64,000 nt of DNA, from assembly GCA_011525625.1 (NCBI GenBank), contig WYAX01000012.1:682001-746000 (forward strand), given 5' to 3'. The notes below the pieces were generated by a model. That model was given only the letters and a program-made list of their open reading frames with translations. It did not search any database and was not told the DNA's origin. This document shows positions 17,119 to 26,102 of the stretch, piece after piece. Source of the stretch: Nitrospira defluvii. Its GTDB lineage: Bacteria > Nitrospirota > Nitrospiria > Nitrospirales > Nitrospiraceae. Each line of letters opens with the position of its first letter. Positions within the stretch are counted from its first letter, which is position 1. Position numbers and translations under genes: made by a program.

Positions 17119-17533
17119 GCTCCACCTTATACGTTGTCAGGAGTTCAGCGACGCGCCGGCGAAGAATATTGTTCATGACGACACAGGGAATGGCCACCAG
17201 CAAGCCGACAGCCGTCGCTTTCAACGCGAGGCTCAAGCCGATCATGATGGTATTGACAGCCATGGTCCCTGAGGTTCCCATGGTGTGGAACGTCATCATG
17301 ATTCCAAGTACCGTGCCCAATAGTCCGATGTATGGGGCATTTGCCGCGACAGTCCCGATGATCACCAGACGTTTGGTCAATGCGATTTCAAATGTTCGCA
17401 CGTCGGTGAATTGCGCGAGGTCTACGCGTCGATAGTAGAGCCAGCGTTCCACGGCGACGGCCACCGACCACACACTCAACGCAAGCAACAGTCCGATAAT
17501 GCCATACTCTACCGCATTCTTGAGCACATCCAT
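17102..17533 (-). CDS. exbB: ExbB, TonB-system proton channel subunit (short form)
   Basis: MotA/TolQ/ExbB-family inner-membrane protein. Three hydrophobic helices are visible, with the family stretch APYIGLLGTVLGIM and the third-helix segment SLALKATAVGLLVAIP. At 143 residues it is the short ExbB type, lacking a long N-terminal periplasmic region. It overlaps exbD by 17 bp. The 80-bp gap after fbpC contains no obvious terminator, so it is probably part of the fbpABC transcript. Confidence 0.92.
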   Translation of the reverse strand: MDVLKNAVEYGIIGLLLALSVWSVAVAVERWLYYRRVDLAQFTDVRTFEIALTKRLVIIGTVAANAPYIGLLGTVLGIMMTFHTMGTSGTMAVNTIMIGLSLALKATAVGLLVAIPCVVMNNILRRRVAELLTTYKVEHGTRG

Positions 17534-17613
17534 TCGTCAATCCTCCACCAATCGCTAATGATGCACGGTGGCCCTGCCCACCTTCGTCAGTGCCTATTGT
17601 ACCTGTATCGCGT

Positions 17614-18792
17614 TCACGGAATCGAAGCGTGCCCGTTGAGTGATCCCGGCTCGGCCGGCGATTCAGGGGAATGGGGAAACAAGACCGTATGGGTGGCCAC
17701 CACTCGGAGCGCGATGGCCGTTCCGACTTGATAGATGCTCAGTGAGGATTCGCTGCTGTGCACGGTCTGTCCGGACGCGAGTCGGATGGTATAGACGTTC
17801 TCTGAGCCTTTGAATTGCCGTGCCACAATACGCGCATTGGCTCCCTTCGTCGGGACGATATGAATGTCGTCGGGCCGTATCATCACGACGACCTTGCTGC
17901 CGGTGGCGAGCTTTTGCGTATTAGGAAAGTCTCCGAGCTCAGTCGTGACCACATGGTCGGCCACGACGCCGGAGACGAAATCCGCCTGTCCGACGAAGTC
18001 GGCCACAAATGGCGTGGTCGGCAGATGGTAAATGGCCTCAGGGGTATCGAACTGTTCGAGCCGCCCACGGTTCAGGACGGCCACGTGGTCGGCCATGGAA
18101 AAGGCTTCGTCGTGATCGTGAGTGACGAGGATGGCGGTGGTTTTGGTTTGTCTCAACAAGGCATGCAGCTCCTGGCGCATCCGACTGGCCATATCCGGAT
18201 CGAGATTACTGAACGGCTCATCCAGCAACAGGAGCACCGGGCGCAGAGCGAGTGCACGGGCCAACGCCACCCGTTGTTGTTGCCCTCCGGAGAGCTCATG
18301 TGGATAACGGTGTTCCAGCCCGCGCAACCCGGTCAATGCCAGGAGATCGTCGACGATCGCTCGTTGCTGAGGGAGTGAGAGATGGTTCAGGCCGAAGGCA
18401 ATATTTTTGTCCACGCGCAAGTGGGGGAACAGCGCGTATTCCTGAAAGACCATGCCGATGTGTCGTTGCTCTGTCGGTACCAGGGTGTCTGGCGAAGAGA
18501 CCAGCCGCCCGGATAGGGTGATGGTGCCGTTGGTGATCCGTTCAAAGCCTGCGATTGCGCGCAGAATCGTCGTCTTCCCGCAGCCGGAGGGGCCGAGAAG
18601 GCACAACATTTCTCCCTGTTGAACGCGGAATGAGATGTCTTCGACCGCAGGCCGCGCTGCCTCATAGGCGCAGGAGACGTCGCGAAGCTCCAGCACCGCT
18701 GCGCCGTCCGACGTTGGCTCAGCCGTCGCGCGGGCTGCGTCCTCGCTCTTCGCGAGTTGTTCGTCGGTGTTCGATCCGTTCACGGGAGTCAT
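17614..18792 (-). CDS. fbpC: Ferric iron ABC transporter ATP-binding protein
   Basis: Cytoplasmic ATPase powering iron import with the neighbouring permease and binding protein. In its 392 residues the Walker A is GPSGCGKTT, the signature is LSGGQQQRVALARALA and Walker B is LLLLDEPFSNLD. About 130 C-terminal residues form a TOBE-like regulatory region, as in FbpC/FutC and related PotA-type ATPases. An extra ~35-residue polar N-terminus precedes the ABC domain. The ATG overlaps the fbpB stop as ATGA. Confidence 0.9.
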   Translation of the reverse strand: MTPVNGSNTDEQLAKSEDAARATAEPTSDGAAVLELRDVSCAYEAARPAVEDISFRVQQGEMLCLLGPSGCGKTTILRAIAGFERITNGTITLSGRLVSSPDTLVPTEQRHIGMVFQEYALFPHLRVDKNIAFGLNHLSLPQQRAIVDDLLALTGLRGLEHRYPHELSGGQQQRVALARALALRPVLLLLDEPFSNLDPDMASRMRQELHALLRQTKTTAILVTHDHDEAFSMADHVAVLNRGRLEQFDTPEAIYHLPTTPFVADFVGQADFVSGVVADHVVTTELGDFPNTQKLATGSKVVVMIRPDDIHIVPTKGANARIVARQFKGSENVYTIRLASGQTVHSSESSLSIYQVGTAIALRVVATHTVLFPHSPESPAEPGSLNGHASIP

Positions 18793-20393
18793 GTGCCATT
18801 CTCCTGCTCATGGGCGCGCCAGTCTTTGGCGACCAGTAACATCAGCGCCGGCAGGCTGAGAAAGACGATCAACAGAGCGGCAGGGGCTGCCAGCTGATAA
18901 TATTCTTCGCTGGCCTCCAGCCAGACCCGAATGGCCAGTGTATCAAATCCCACCGGCCTCAGCAGCAATGTAGCCGGAAGTTCCTTCATCGTTTGGAGAA
19001 ACATCAGCACCCATGCCACGGTGAAGCCGTTACGGACGAGAGGAAGTGTGATGCGCCGCAGACTTTGTTGTACGGTGCAGCCCAAGGTACGAGCGACTTC
19101 TTCTACATTCGGCGTGATTTGTTGCAAGGCCGGCTCCATCGACTGCAGCCCGACCGGGAGGAAATGCAGAATGTAGGCGATCAGCAACACGACGACTGTG
19201 CCGTACAGCGCGGGGACAACGTGCGTGAAGAGCACGAGCACCGCGAGGGCCGCGACGGGGCCGGGTAACGCGTATCCGGCATAGGCTGCGTGGAGACAGG
19301 CGAGATTTAGCCGGGACGGGCGACGGCTGGCCAGATAGGCCAACGGAATTCCAATCGTCACCGCGCCGCTGGCAGACAAGGAGGCAAGAACAGTGCTGTT
19401 CCAGACGAATCCGACAAAGCGCGCATCCAGAGCGCCTTGCTCGATGGCTTCAATGCTCCACTGCACCAACATTGCGGCCGGAATGCCGAATGAGACGCCG
19501 AAAACCAGGACCACGTAGCCGGTGATCGCTGCCGTCCCGATGGGCCCGGTCCGCCGGCGCACCGGCTTCCGGTACCGCCCCGTCGTTTGATAAAAGCGGC
19601 TGCGTTGGCGAAACCATCGCTCGGCGATAAGAAAGATTCCTGCCATGAAGACAAGCAGCAGACTGAGGATGCTCGCAGCCGCATGGTCGTAGCGGCTGGT
19701 CATCTGCTGGTAGACCGCATAGGTGAGGGTCTGGTAGCGGAGGAGCGAGACGGCCCCGAAGTCCGAGATCACGTAGAGGACGACCAGTGCGAGTCCTGCC
19801 GCGATGGCGGGGCGGATGAGCGGGAGCGTGACTTTCCAGAGGGTGGTCCAGGGAGAGACGCCGCAGACTCGCGCCACTTCTTCAAAGGACAGATTCAGAT
19901 TCAACAATGCACCACGAACCACGAGATAGACGAAGGGGAAGGTATCCAGTGCCATGATGAGCGTCACCCCGAGAAAGCTTTGGGGAGCGAGTAGTCGTGC
20001 GTCAGGCCCCAGTACTGCCTGCCACCATTGCTCTGCAGGTCCTCCCATCCCCAGGAGATGTGCATAGACGTAAGCCAGCACATAGGTCGGCATCGCCAGG
20101 GGTAGGGCGAGGGCCCATTCCCACAGCCGGCGGCCGGGGAATTCGTAGCGAACGATGAGCCAGGCGAGGGATAGCCCGAGCCCCAGAGTGGTCAGTGCCA
20201 CACTGGCGGCGAGCGACAGGGTGTTTCCCAGGAGTTCCGGAATGCGTGTCGACCAGAGACGAGTCCATACAGTCGGCGCAGCTGTCAAGGCCACGTAGAC
20301 GATGTAGCCTGTGGGGAGGACCAGAAATGCCGCGGTCAGAAGGCTGACCCATTGCAGCGCCGATGGCGTGTGGGCTCGTGTGGCAATGAACAT
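18789..20393 (-). CDS. fbpB: Ferric iron ABC transporter permease (fused two-domain)
   Basis: Inner-membrane permease of 534 residues with about twelve hydrophobic helices and two MetI-like halves. Each half carries an EAA-type loop: EEVARVCGVSPWTTLWKVTLPLIRP in the first and EEVARTLGCTVQQSLRRITLPLVR in the second, which contact the ATPase. This fused layout is typical of FbpB/FutB/SfuB iron permeases. The start is 14 bp after the fbpA stop. Confidence 0.92.
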   Translation of the reverse strand: MFIATRAHTPSALQWVSLLTAAFLVLPTGYIVYVALTAAPTVWTRLWSTRIPELLGNTLSLAASVALTTLGLGLSLAWLIVRYEFPGRRLWEWALALPLAMPTYVLAYVYAHLLGMGGPAEQWWQAVLGPDARLLAPQSFLGVTLIMALDTFPFVYLVVRGALLNLNLSFEEVARVCGVSPWTTLWKVTLPLIRPAIAAGLALVVLYVISDFGAVSLLRYQTLTYAVYQQMTSRYDHAAASILSLLLVFMAGIFLIAERWFRQRSRFYQTTGRYRKPVRRRTGPIGTAAITGYVVLVFGVSFGIPAAMLVQWSIEAIEQGALDARFVGFVWNSTVLASLSASGAVTIGIPLAYLASRRPSRLNLACLHAAYAGYALPGPVAALAVLVLFTHVVPALYGTVVVLLIAYILHFLPVGLQSMEPALQQITPNVEEVARTLGCTVQQSLRRITLPLVRNGFTVAWVLMFLQTMKELPATLLLRPVGFDTLAIRVWLEASEEYYQLAAPAALLIVFLSLPALMLLVAKDWRAHEQENGT

Positions 20394-20407
20394 GCGCGGC
20401 CAACAGC

Positions 20408-21439
20408 TCAGCGAAGGCCGACTTGTTCGATCAGCGTGAGCGTGCTCTCGCGCAGTTCCGCCAGTCGAGCCAGTGGAACGAGCGCTGCGCGGAAGCTGTG
20501 CCGGTCGACGAGTGCCGGGTCGGCTTTGACTTCCGGATGCAACGGGTATTCTTTATCGAGGTCTGCAAACAGCTTTTGTCCGGCTTGGGCCACCAGGAAT
20601 TCTACCAAGAGTTTGGCGCTCTCCACGTGTTTCGATGTTCGTGTAATCCCGATTCCGGTCACGTTCATGATGGCACCCATGCCGCCCTCCTGTTGGTCGG
20701 TCATGATGGCGGCAATAGGGGCGGCCGGTTGGGCGGCCAGGTGTCGGTGGATATAGTAGTGGTTCACGATCCCGAGTGCGGCCTGGCCTTTGGCGACGGC
20801 CTCCACAATTTGCGAGCTTTTTTGATACACCTGTGTTCCCGCGTTGGTCTTCAGGCCCTGCAGAAATTGCCTCGTGCGGTCATCGCCGAAGGTGGCCTTG
20901 ATGACGGAGACGCCGGCTTGAAGATACTCGCTGCCTGAGTTGGGAATGGCGATCTTGTCTTTCCATTGCGGCTTGGCCAGATCGAGCAGTGAGGTAACCT
21001 GCTCGGGCTTGACCAGGTTCTTATTGTAGACGACGATCCAGAATCGACCCGACAGGCCGATCCAGCTGTTGTCGCTCGCACGGAACTGTGAGGGAATGGC
21101 CCGTTCGACTTCGCGCATGTTCATGGGCCGGAGAAGTTTCAGCTCCCGGGCATGTTCAAGACTACCGGCGTCGTTGGTAAGAAACACGTCTGCCGGGCTG
21201 TGGTCACCCTCAGCCTGCAGCCGGTTGACCAGTTCGGTTGTCCCGGACGAAAGGAGCTGAATCTGAATGCCGCTTTTCGATTGGAATGCGTCCAGGACCG
21301 GCTTGATCAGACGTTCGGCTCGTCCTGAATAGACGACAAGTGTGTCGGCCGCGTCCGCAGGCGGCGTGGTGAACGGCGGGTAGAACAGGCTGCCGAGGAG
21401 CAGGGCCAAGGCGAGGATGGTGCGAGCGAATGAAGCCAT
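20408..21439 (-). CDS. fbpA: Ferric iron ABC transporter substrate-binding protein
   Basis: Periplasmic iron-binding protein of the FbpA/FutA type, 343 residues. After the signal peptide (ALALLLGSLFYPPFTTPPADAAD) it begins TLVVYSGRAERLIKP, the typical start of the mature domain. Tyrosines near the C-terminal lobe (NHYYIHRH) are in the expected metal-ligand region. I start at 21439, with GGAGG eight bases upstream. A Fur-like site lies 54-68 bp before the start. It heads fbpABC-exbBD-tonB and follows fur by 97 bp. Confidence 0.92.
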   Translation of the reverse strand: MASFARTILALALLLGSLFYPPFTTPPADAADTLVVYSGRAERLIKPVLDAFQSKSGIQIQLLSSGTTELVNRLQAEGDHSPADVFLTNDAGSLEHARELKLLRPMNMREVERAIPSQFRASDNSWIGLSGRFWIVVYNKNLVKPEQVTSLLDLAKPQWKDKIAIPNSGSEYLQAGVSVIKATFGDDRTRQFLQGLKTNAGTQVYQKSSQIVEAVAKGQAALGIVNHYYIHRHLAAQPAAPIAAIMTDQQEGGMGAIMNVTGIGITRTSKHVESAKLLVEFLVAQAGQKLFADLDKEYPLHPEVKADPALVDRHSFRAALVPLARLAELRESTLTLIEQVGLR

Positions 21440-21492
21440 GCGGCATGCCTCCACGTGTAAGGACGGCCCGTGACGGGCGCTCTAGTTGAAAT

Positions 21493-21507
21493 TGATAAGC
21501 CCTCTCA
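21493..21507. promoter_or_regulatory. Fur-like operator upstream of fbpA
   Basis: TGATAAGCCCTCTCA resembles the 7-1-7 Fur site, with both outer half-sites (TGATAA and TCTCA) good and the centre poor. A wider dyad ATTGA...TCAAT surrounds it. Its place between fur and fbpA supports iron control of the transport operon. Confidence 0.55.
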
Positions 21508-21535
21508 ATAGGATACCGGATGGGGCGGCGGCCCG

Positions 21536-21997
21536 TCAATGCCGGCAACGCGGGCAGAGCCCGTAGAGCTCCAGGCGGTGGGTTTGGATCACAAAGCCGT
21601 TTTTTGTCGCGACTTCCTCTTGCAGCCGCTCGATTTCGCAGTTCTCGAACTCGACGATCATGCCGCAGCCGGTGCAGATGAGATGGTCGTGATGGCCTTT
21701 ATGGGAGATGTTGTCGTATTGCGTCTGGGTGCCGAAGTGGCGGGCCTGGGCGATTCCAGCTTCGCAAAAGAGGTTCAGCGTGCGATAGATCGTCGCGAGG
21801 CCAAGATGGGGGTCTTTCTTGGCCAGCTGATGGTACATCGTCTCGGCCGTCACGTGCTCCTGTCGAAGGAACGCCGTCAGAATCAGTTCCCGCTGGCGGG
21901 TCAGTTTCAATTGATGCTTGGCCAGGTGCTGGCGAAGCACGTCCATTTCTTTGAGATTTTTGCTCATCGTGTATGGTTGGTCGTGAAAGACGCTCAT
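21536..21997 (-). CDS. fur: Fur, ferric uptake regulator
   Basis: Iron-sensing repressor of 153 residues, Fur-family size. The winged-helix domain contains LKLTRQRELILTAFL and LATIYRTLNLFCEAG. The metal region includes HKGHHDHLICTGCG, and a second CxxC ends the protein (LCPRCRH), giving a structural zinc site. An in-frame ATG at 21967 is an alternative start; neither has a clear ribosome binding site. Zur or PerR are possible alternatives, but the HHDHL pattern and the iron operon immediately downstream favour Fur. Confidence 0.9.
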   Translation of the reverse strand: MSVFHDQPYTMSKNLKEMDVLRQHLAKHQLKLTRQRELILTAFLRQEHVTAETMYHQLAKKDPHLGLATIYRTLNLFCEAGIAQARHFGTQTQYDNISHKGHHDHLICTGCGMIVEFENCEIERLQEEVATKNGFVIQTHRLELYGLCPRCRH

Positions 21998-22120
21998 TAA
22001 AAACGAAAGTGGGTGAATGGGTCAAGAGGATTGCGCGACTTCAGGATCAGCGATTGACGAAGCTGAAGGGGGCTGTTTATAGTCCTCCCCGGTGTCGTTC
22101 ATGTAGAGGAGATGCGATCC

Positions 22121-22684
22121 GTGCGAAAGTCTCACGAGATGACCGTTGACCGAGCCTTGCTGCTCTATGTCTTGTCGCTGGCGGAACCCTACGGGCTTCT
22201 GAGTGACGTCAAACTTCAACAGCTCTGTTTCCTCAGCGAATTGCAGCTGTTTGGCAAAGGACTGAAGGGGTTTCACTTCGAATTCGTCCGGTTCGCGTAT
22301 GGGGCGTTCAGCCGTGACCTCGATAACGATTTGACCTCACTTCGCCGCAAGGAACGGGTCGAGAATTTCAGCCCCTCAGATCACGTGCGCGATGAGGTGC
22401 TCCCGCTGTTGATGAAGGGAATCGACGGCAATGAGGTCAATGAAAAGGTTCGGGATCTGATCCAAGCCGTGATCACGACCTACGGGCCGCAGGATGTGAC
22501 TGCCATTACGCAGTCGGTCGAGTCCGTCGAGTTGAGCACCCCTCAACAGCCGGAGTTCAAAATTCCCATTCGCGATATTGTCTTTCATACCACGCTGCTG
22601 GTCCCGGCCAGAATCGAAGTGGCGTCGGAGTTTCTCCTGCCCGCAAATCAATTGGCCAAGCTGAATACGGCGATGGGGTATTGA
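22121..22684 (+). CDS. Conserved hypothetical protein, Panacea/DUF4065-like
   Basis: A soluble protein of 187 residues. The first ~60 residues (LLLYVLSLAEPYGLLSDVKL, then QQLCFLSELQLFG and FVRFAYGAFSRDL) recall the Panacea (SocA-like, DUF4065) fold found in antitoxins and proteolysis adaptors. The match is from memory and weak, and no partner toxin is adjacent. I prefer the GTG at 22121 because AGAGGAG lies nine bases before it; the same motif directly abuts the ATG at 22112. It is divergent from fur. Confidence 0.65.
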   Translation: MRKSHEMTVDRALLLYVLSLAEPYGLLSDVKLQQLCFLSELQLFGKGLKGFHFEFVRFAYGAFSRDLDNDLTSLRRKERVENFSPSDHVRDEVLPLLMKGIDGNEVNEKVRDLIQAVITTYGPQDVTAITQSVESVELSTPQQPEFKIPIRDIVFHTTLLVPARIEVASEFLLPANQLAKLNTAMGY

Positions 22685-22777
22685 CCGTTCTGAGCTCGTC
22701 TGCGATTGGGGTGTCGGTCCTGACCGCCGCCGCGCGATGTCACGGCTCTGGGTTCTCCCTCTCCGTCCGGACGAGCG

Positions 22778-23203
22778 TTAGGCCTCGGTGGCTGTAGCGC
22801 CAGGAGGCGGTCCGGACTCCGGCCGTTTGGGGAGAGCCAGTGCCGCCTGAATCGTATGCAGCATGGCTCCGGTGTCGATGGGCTCAAGCAGGCAATAGTC
22901 GATATGGAGTTCGCGCACGACGCGCTGGAATTTCTCGCCTTCTAAGGCGGGGTCGTGAAGCGCTGCGACGATGATCAGTCGGGCGGCGGGAAATGCTTTT
23001 CGAAGCTCGACGAGGTCTTCCGGCCCCTGGTCGTCATCAGCGACCAGCCGCGCAATGACCAGGTCGAGGGTGGAGGAAGCGGGTTGCGTGAATGCGGTCT
23101 GCCAGTTGGCGCTGTACTGCACGAAGTGTTGCATCCCAGGCAGGGCCAGCTTGATCAGCCGTCGGAGATTCGGGTCGGCATTGATGATCAGGATATTGGC
23201 CAT
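22778..23203 (-). CDS. Degenerate receiver-domain protein (pseudo-receiver)
   Basis: A single-domain CheY-like protein, 141 residues with a disordered Pro-rich tail. The fold pattern is clear (ILIINADPNLRRLIKLAL at the start, regular alternating strands). However, the phospho-acceptor Asp position is Arg (DLVIARL), the switch Thr/Ser is Ala (LIIVAAL) and the conserved Lys is Glu (LLEPID). Phosphorylation is therefore unlikely. It may act as a binding decoy or sense a ligand. It lies 128 bp downstream of a NarL-like regulator on the same strand. Confidence 0.75.
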   Translation of the reverse strand: MANILIINADPNLRRLIKLALPGMQHFVQYSANWQTAFTQPASSTLDLVIARLVADDDQGPEDLVELRKAFPAARLIIVAALHDPALEGEKFQRVVRELHIDYCLLEPIDTGAMLHTIQAALALPKRPESGPPPGATATEA

Positions 23204-23331
23204 AGTCCCCCAACGCGAAGTGGTGATGAAGAGGGCGGTGCCGGCTTGCGAGGGCCGGTTCCGGCATCGCGGGAGCGGTCCCTGGTGCGTGAGCGTGTGA
23301 AGGGGGGCCTCCTTTCGAATTTCAGGTGGAC

Positions 23332-24021
23332 TCAGACCAGTTGTTGGTCCAGGGCATAACGAATCAACTCAGCGGTCGTCCTCATCCCGAGCTTGATGAG
23401 GAGGCGCGAGCGGTACGTGCTCACGGTTTTGATGCTCAGGTTCAAGTGCTCGGCGATTTCTGTTAAGCGTCGGCCTTGGGCGATCCACTGGAGGACTTCT
23501 ATCTCTCGATCCGACAGCCCGGCCGGCAGCCTGTCCGTACAGGGAAGGGTTCGTGGTGAGAGTACAGCCTGCTGTTGCGAGTCGATCTGGGAAGAGGGGA
23601 CGTGGCTGGTGCCCTGCAGAATGCGCGAAACCGCTGCGCGGAGTTCTTCCGGTCCTGTTTCCTTCGTCAAGTAGCCCAGAGCACCGGCTCGAACGGCACG
23701 CGTCGCGTAATGCTCCTCGGAGTAAATGCTGACAACCAGCACCGGAAGGCCTGGTTGCACGGATTTGAGAATGCGCAAGACCTCGAGCCCCGGCATGTCG
23801 GGCAAATTCAAGTCCAGAATGACGAGGTCCCAGGCGGCTGCACGGATCTGCTCAATCGCATGTTGGGCGGATCCTGTTTCGGCGATGTACGGTGTGCGCC
23901 CGTCCTCTGCCAGAAAGTCTTGCAGGAACTCTTTGAGGCCACGCCGGAGGAGTGCGTGGTCGTCTGCGAGGAGAATCTTGAGAGTGCTTTTAACGGTCGG
24001 CGATTCGTCCAATACATTCAC
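23332..24021 (-). CDS. NarL/FixJ-family response regulator
   Basis: A two-component DNA-binding regulator of about 229 residues. The receiver keeps the acidic pocket (LADDH), the phospho-acceptor (VILDLNLPDMPG) and the lysine (YLTKET). The C-terminal LuxR-type helix-turn-helix has LSDREIEVLQWIAQGRRLTEIAEHL and IKTVSTYRSRL. The start is uncertain: GTG at 24021 is favoured because it directly precedes the receiver; the frame is open to 24072. No kinase gene is adjacent, so it is an orphan here. Confidence 0.85.
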   Translation of the reverse strand: MNVLDESPTVKSTLKILLADDHALLRRGLKEFLQDFLAEDGRTPYIAETGSAQHAIEQIRAAAWDLVILDLNLPDMPGLEVLRILKSVQPGLPVLVVSIYSEEHYATRAVRAGALGYLTKETGPEELRAAVSRILQGTSHVPSSQIDSQQQAVLSPRTLPCTDRLPAGLSDREIEVLQWIAQGRRLTEIAEHLNLSIKTVSTYRSRLLIKLGMRTTAELIRYALDQQLV

Positions 24022-24496
24022 GGTAAGTATGTCCCTCACGGTGCGTTGCGGCGCCCGGTCGTGCGGCTGCACTGGGGCCTTTGTCGAGCGAGCCCGGCCA
24101 GGGAATCGGTCGTACGGTGAGGGACTGTCGCGTCGGATCGTCGGACGGATTGATCACGTCGTCATGCCCCGTCATGTCGTCTAGTCGTGGCAGCCTCTGA
24201 TGGACATCGACGGTGAGGCCATGGATTCGTTGGAGACGTCCGGCGTCTGCGGACGATCCAGGCCATTCGCGCGATTCCTTCGCCCACGTGCTCAGCCGAT
24301 TCACTCCCTGGAGCAGGGTCAGCACTTAGGATCTGGTGCGTTGATGTATCCCGATGAAAATTAACATGGTTCTCGAAGGTCTCCCTAGATCTGAAGTATC
24401 CTGTTATGGCCCTAGGCATTTTGCGGGGCGCGGATTGGGAGGTTGGGGAGGCTGGTTCAAGGCCAGGGCATGAACGCAGGGGAAGACCGTACGGGC
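24022..24496. other. Gene-free interval
   Basis: Between the NarL-like regulator and the carboxypeptidase, both on the minus strand. Open frames here lack ribosome binding sites and protein-like composition. I saw no clear hairpin or promoter. The regulator's promoter should lie here. Confidence 0.4.
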
Positions 24497-26017
24497 CTAG
24501 AGTTGATACAGTTCGCCGTACTTTGTTTCCAGATAACGCAGGAACGGCTCGGGATTCACCCCGTTGCCGGTGACTCGCCGGGCGAGGTGGTCGGGCGTGA
24601 ACATGCGGCCCCAGCGGTGGATCTTTTGTTCCAGCCAGCGCCGGAGCGGTACAAGTTGGCCTCCCGCAATCTCTTCCTCCAATTGAGGACGCTCCAATTT
24701 GGCCTGCTCGAAGAATTGGACCGAATAGAGGTTGCCCAATGTATAGGTCGGAAAGTAGCCGAATGCCCCCATCGACCAATGCACATCCTGGAGCACGCCG
24801 TCGGCATCCCGTTGCGGAACGATTCCGAGGTACGACTGCATGGTGTCGTTCCAGAGTTCCGGTAAGTCGTCCGGTTGGATGCGATTTTCAATCAGCGCCT
24901 GCTCAATGTCCACGCGCAGCATGATGTGGAGGTTGTAGGTCAACTCATCGGCCTCGACGCGAATACAGGAGGGCGCGACCCGGTTGATCGCGGCATAAAA
25001 GCGGTCGAGCGGGACGGTGGCCAGCTGTTCAGGAAAGGTATGTTGGAGGATCGGGTAAAAGCAGCGCCAAAAGGCGCGCGATCGGCCCACGCAGTTCTCC
25101 CACAGACGAGACTGACTCTCGTGGAACCCAAGCGACAGGGACTCGCCCAGAGGCGAGCCGTAATATCGAGGGTCGAGCCCTTGATCGTACAGGCCGTGAC
25201 CGCCTTCGTGGATGCAACTGAACAGGCATGAGGGCAAATCCGTTTCGAACACACGGGTCGTGACGCGGACATCGGTTGGGTGAAAAGAGGTCGTGAAGGG
25301 GTGTGCCGACAGGTCGAGGCGACCGCGCTCGAAATCATATCCCATGGCCACGAGGACGAGGCGACCGAATTCCATTTGCTTGGCTTGATCGAAGCGTTGG
25401 TGTACACAGCTGTCGTCGATGGTCACCCCGCTGGCTTGGACCTTCTTGAGAAGCGGGACGAGTCGTTCGCGTAGTTCGCGAAACATCGGCGCGAGGTGCG
25501 CGATGGTGGCGCCCGGCTCATAGGTGTCTAGGAGTGCGTCATACGGGGAGTCCCGATAGCCGAGGTACTGGGCCTCCTCGCGTTTGAGGCCGATGATGGT
25601 CTTGAGCGAGGGGAGGAATTTGGAGAAACGACTCTCCTCCCGTGCCGTCACCCAGGCCTGCTGCGCCAGGGAGCATTCGCGGCTCAGTCGGACCACAAAG
25701 GCAGAGGGAAGCTTCTTCGCTCGACTGAAATCCCGCCAGGTTTCACGGAGCAGCGAACGTGATGGCTCATCCCATCCTTCGGGAGCCTGGCCCGTCGCGG
25801 GGTCGACCCAACCGGTCAGGAGCGTCTCGACTTCGCGGGATACGAGTTTCTCATGCGCGAGTCCTTCCAATGTGGCGATCTGTTCGGCTCGTGCCGTGCC
25901 GCCTCCGGCCGGCATATAGGTTTCCTGGTCCCAGGAGAGGACCGACGCGGCGCTCTGAATACGCCGTATTTCGAGGAGACGGTTCATCAATGGTTCCAAC
26001 GTTGCCAATGTCTTCAC
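24497..26017 (-). CDS. Carboxypeptidase Taq (peptidase family M32)
   Basis: Cytoplasmic zinc metallocarboxypeptidase that removes C-terminal residues from peptides. The 506 residues match the family's usual ~500. The zinc site is HEGGH at about residue 268, preceded by LFSCI. Other M32 landmarks include SWDQETYMP near the N-terminus and the sequence around RVEADELTYNLHIMLR. I start at GTG 26017, with AAGAGG seven bases upstream; a longer frame to 26104 would overlap the divergent methyltransferase gene. It stands alone on its strand. Confidence 0.93.
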   Translation of the reverse strand: MKTLATLEPLMNRLLEIRRIQSAASVLSWDQETYMPAGGGTARAEQIATLEGLAHEKLVSREVETLLTGWVDPATGQAPEGWDEPSRSLLRETWRDFSRAKKLPSAFVVRLSRECSLAQQAWVTAREESRFSKFLPSLKTIIGLKREEAQYLGYRDSPYDALLDTYEPGATIAHLAPMFRELRERLVPLLKKVQASGVTIDDSCVHQRFDQAKQMEFGRLVLVAMGYDFERGRLDLSAHPFTTSFHPTDVRVTTRVFETDLPSCLFSCIHEGGHGLYDQGLDPRYYGSPLGESLSLGFHESQSRLWENCVGRSRAFWRCFYPILQHTFPEQLATVPLDRFYAAINRVAPSCIRVEADELTYNLHIMLRVDIEQALIENRIQPDDLPELWNDTMQSYLGIVPQRDADGVLQDVHWSMGAFGYFPTYTLGNLYSVQFFEQAKLERPQLEEEIAGGQLVPLRRWLEQKIHRWGRMFTPDHLARRVTGNGVNPEPFLRYLETKYGELYQL

Positions 26018-26102
26018 TTGTGGGCCTCTTGTGCCGGGATGTCCATGGTATGATTCGCGACCGTTGCGAATTGTCGCACAAGTTCCTATTGGAGTGAAAC
26101 TC

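Noticed and set aside
24162..24779. Minus-strand open frame reaching into the carboxypeptidase gene
   Set aside because: It overlaps the well-supported M32 gene in another frame and has no ribosome binding site or recognisable domain.
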